A program made the translations under genes and the position numbers. From JAAYUD01 sp041907665 (GTDB lineage Bacteria > Bacteroidota > Bacteroidia > Bacteroidales > Bacteroidaceae): a DNA stretch of 64,000 bases. The stretch spans positions 186,001 through 250,000 of the forward strand of contig JAYRGW010000001.1 in assembly GCA_041907665.1 (NCBI GenBank), in the 5' to 3' direction. The notes beneath the pieces were generated by a model. The model was given only the letters and a program-made list of their open reading frames with translations, made no database searches and was not told the DNA's origin. Below are positions 62,083-64,000 of this stretch, piece after piece (within the stretch, counting starts at the first letter, position 1; the number at the start of each line of letters is the position of its first letter).

Positions 62083-63528
62083 CTATCTGCTTGCGTCGAT
62101 GCGCAGGAAGATGAATAGGAGAATGGTGAATCCCCATAATGACGAGCCGCCATAGCTGAAGAAGGGGAGGGGAATACCGATAACGGGAGTGACACCCAAT
62201 ACCATGCCGATATTGATAAAAATATGAAAGAGGAATATGCTGACTACAGAATAGCCGTAGACTCGTCCGAAAACGCTCGATTGTCGTTCGGATAGGTAAA
62301 TAAGTCGTAATATCAAAATCAAGAAAAGCAACAGCACTGTCGACGAACCTATGAACCCCTGTTCTTCGCCCACTGTGCAGAAGATGAAATCGGTATCCTG
62401 CTCGGGTACATATTTCAGTTTCGTTTGTGTGCCTTTGAGAAATCCTTTGCCCGTGAGTCCTCCCGATCCGATAGCAATCTTGGATTGATTGACATTGTAT
62501 CCGGCGCCGGTAAGGTCTTCTTCCATGCCCAATACGACCTTTATACGAACCTGTTGGTGAGGCTCGAGTATATTGTTGAAAACATAGTTGGATGAGTATA
62601 GAAAGCTGATAGAACCTATAGCAAATATAGCGATCCACATATAGGCTATCTTTCTATCGTATATCCAGAGAAAAATGAGGTATCCTACCGTAGCCGCGCA
62701 TACTACCCATTCTACATAAACCACATTGAATGATACCAAGAAAGTCGAAATGGCATAAGCTATGGCAATAGCCAATATGGGGAATATGGCAATATTACGT
62801 GCTCTTTCATGCTGTTGGGTGTATACATAGACCATGCAAGCTGTAGAGAGAATGATAAATGATAAAACGACAAACTCTCCGATGGGCGTTTTCCCGTCGT
62901 TCATCATTACTGCTCCAAAACGGATACCTACAATGAAGTAAAGTATCGCACAAAATCCTCCATAGAGTACCGCACCGGGCATGCCTTCACGGTAGAGTAC
63001 CAAGAAGAATGCCAAATATACTAGTGCCGATCCTGTCTCACGCTCGCCTATGATAAGTAGCACGGGGGTCATAATGATGGCGGCAAGTGTTAGGCGGCAG
63101 TTGTTGTGCTTTATGTTGAAGGAATAGGAATTCATGTATTTGGCAAGCATTAGTGCGGTCGCAAATTTGGCGAACTCTGCCGGTTGTATACTTATAGGTC
63201 CGAGAACTAGCCAGGAGTGAGAACCTTTTACATCGGGGGCTATGAAAATAGTGATGAATAATAGCCCCATCATTATGGAATATATTAGAAAGGCGAAAAT
63301 GTCGAATAAACTATCGTCTAGCATAAGCAGAATAAAGCCTATGGCGCACGAGCATAGAATCCAGATGAACTCTTTGCCGGCACGGGTAGAGAATTCGAAG
63401 AAATTTGTTTTGTCAAAGTCAAAACTTGCTCCGCAAACGCTGAACCATCCCATAACAAGTAGGGTTGCAACGATGGCTATAGTCCACCAATCTAATTTGC
63501 TCCAAACACTAACGTTCCTGATATCCAT
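62083..63528 (-). CDS. rodA: rod shape-determining protein RodA
   Basis: 481 residues of the SEDS family: peptidoglycan glycosyltransferase of the elongation machinery, integral inner membrane protein with about ten hydrophobic segments. Visible marks: SHSWLVLGPISIQPAEFAKF, VLLIIGERETGSALVYLAFF and, near the end, GVTPVIGIPLPFFSYGGSSL. A periplasmic loop (residues about 320-390) with AGYNVNQSKIAIGSGGLTGK fits the family; the protein is longer than E. coli RodA. It partners with PBP2, whose gene is directly upstream, with a 20-base overlap. Confidence 0.93.
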   Translation of the reverse strand: MDIRNVSVWSKLDWWTIAIVATLLVMGWFSVCGASFDFDKTNFFEFSTRAGKEFIWILCSCAIGFILLMLDDSLFDIFAFLIYSIMMGLLFITIFIAPDVKGSHSWLVLGPISIQPAEFAKFATALMLAKYMNSYSFNIKHNNCRLTLAAIIMTPVLLIIGERETGSALVYLAFFLVLYREGMPGAVLYGGFCAILYFIVGIRFGAVMMNDGKTPIGEFVVLSFIILSTACMVYVYTQQHERARNIAIFPILAIAIAYAISTFLVSFNVVYVEWVVCAATVGYLIFLWIYDRKIAYMWIAIFAIGSISFLYSSNYVFNNILEPHQQVRIKVVLGMEEDLTGAGYNVNQSKIAIGSGGLTGKGFLKGTQTKLKYVPEQDTDFIFCTVGEEQGFIGSSTVLLLFLILILRLIYLSERQSSVFGRVYGYSVVSIFLFHIFINIGMVLGVTPVIGIPLPFFSYGGSSLWGFTILLFIFLRIDASR

Positions 63529-64000
63529 ACGAAATCACTCTATTACTCATTGCTTCGGCACGCTTTTCACTGCTCTCGGAAAGCTTACCATTTATGAATT
63601 GTTCCATCATTAATGCTCCTATGGGCACACCGTAATCGGCTCCCCAACCACCGTTCTCTACATATACCAAGATGGCTATCTGTGGTTTGTTCATTGGGGC
63701 AAAGCCCATGAAAGCAGAGTGGTCTATGCCATGATTCTGTGCTGTTCCTGTTTTGCCACACATCTCTATATTAGTAAAGTTGCCCGATCTACATGTTCCC
63801 TGGTTTGCTGTAAAGGCATTGCGCATACCACGAACGATGTCCATATAATATTTCTTTTCGATGCCAGTGTATCTCGGTTTATAATATTTGGCATCCAGTT
63901 GCGCTCCTTGTATATGTCTTACAATATGAGGGGTGATGAAATACCCTCTATTGGCAATAGTCGCTGCCAGGTTGGCTATCTGTAACGGCGTAGCCAATAT
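63509..64000 (-). CDS. mrdA: penicillin-binding protein 2, C-terminal part
   Basis: The last 163 codons; the gene continues beyond the right edge. Transpeptidase domain features: ATPLQIANLAATIANRGYFI, PHIV, the KTG motif in MCGKTGTAQNHG and the C-terminal DYGVPIGALMMEQFINGKLS. PBP2 cross-links peptidoglycan during elongation together with RodA; the gene pair and overlap are typical. Confidence 0.9.
   Translation of the reverse strand: MLATPLQIANLAATIANRGYFITPHIVRHIQGAQLDAKYYKPRYTGIEKKYYMDIVRGMRNAFTANQGTCRSGNFTNIEMCGKTGTAQNHGIDHSAFMGFAPMNKPQIAILVYVENGGWGADYGVPIGALMMEQFINGKLSESSEKRAEAMSNRVISYGYQER

Noticed and set aside
62036..62638. 200-codon frame inside rodA in another frame
   Set aside because: The RodA frame is intact with all motifs; the alternative is arginine/histidine-rich noise.

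Overview
The window looks like a chromosomal segment of a Bacteroides-type bacterium (order Bacteroidales). Evidence: promoters match the Bacteroidetes TTTG-N19-TAnnTTTG pattern (a perfect one drives the tRNA at 3407-3437), and the flanks carry typical Bacteroidales genes (gldH, a RicT/PSP1 protein, rodA and PBP2). Shine-Dalgarno sequences are not conspicuous.

Layout. (1) 1-3240, host genes on the minus strand: M16 peptidase (partial), cyclophilin, RluA pseudouridine synthase, fabG, TetR regulator. (2) 3452-3524, initiator tRNA-fMet, whose 3' end is the attachment site of a prophage. (3) 3510-50839, a complete-looking temperate phage of about 47.3 kb bounded by an exact 24-bp direct repeat; no tail-sheath gene is visible and the tape measure is long, so it is siphovirus-like. 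The integrase (+) is at the left end and the repressor (+) at the right end; nearly everything else is on the minus strand. Read right to left: a two-promoter lysogeny switch, early regulators, a primase-helicase fusion, antirepressor, a repeat-rich possible replication origin, protease, capsid, tail tube, methyltransferase, terminase, portal, connectors, a cargo island, tape measure, tail tip and fibre, and lysis genes. (4) 50840-64000, host: a structured RNA gene, a GntR/ABC operon, metF, holB, ricT, gldH, a pentapeptide protein, ferritin, an FMN oxidoreductase, rodA and part of PBP2.

The most unusual part is the AT-rich cargo island at 20430-28200, lying inside the structural gene block between small tail genes. 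It holds three tightly packed operons: TIGR04255-like / unknown / HEPN-like; HEPN-like / unknown / SecB-like chaperone, which looks like a toxin-antitoxin-chaperone module; and DUF2442-HTH / Eco57I-like DNA methyltransferase / unknown. A truncated copy of the 3' end of the neighbouring phage gene sits inside the island, an apparent footprint of the cargo's acquisition.

At the island's edge is a minus-strand structured RNA gene (about 20440-20616). A homologue lies just outside the prophage's right end (about 51006-51172). The two share a promoter with identical spacing, two conserved stems with compensatory base changes, and a terminator. This RNA pair and the HEPN/SecB operon are the best candidates for undescribed biology here. 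All functional statements rest on reading motifs in the sequence; no searches were run.
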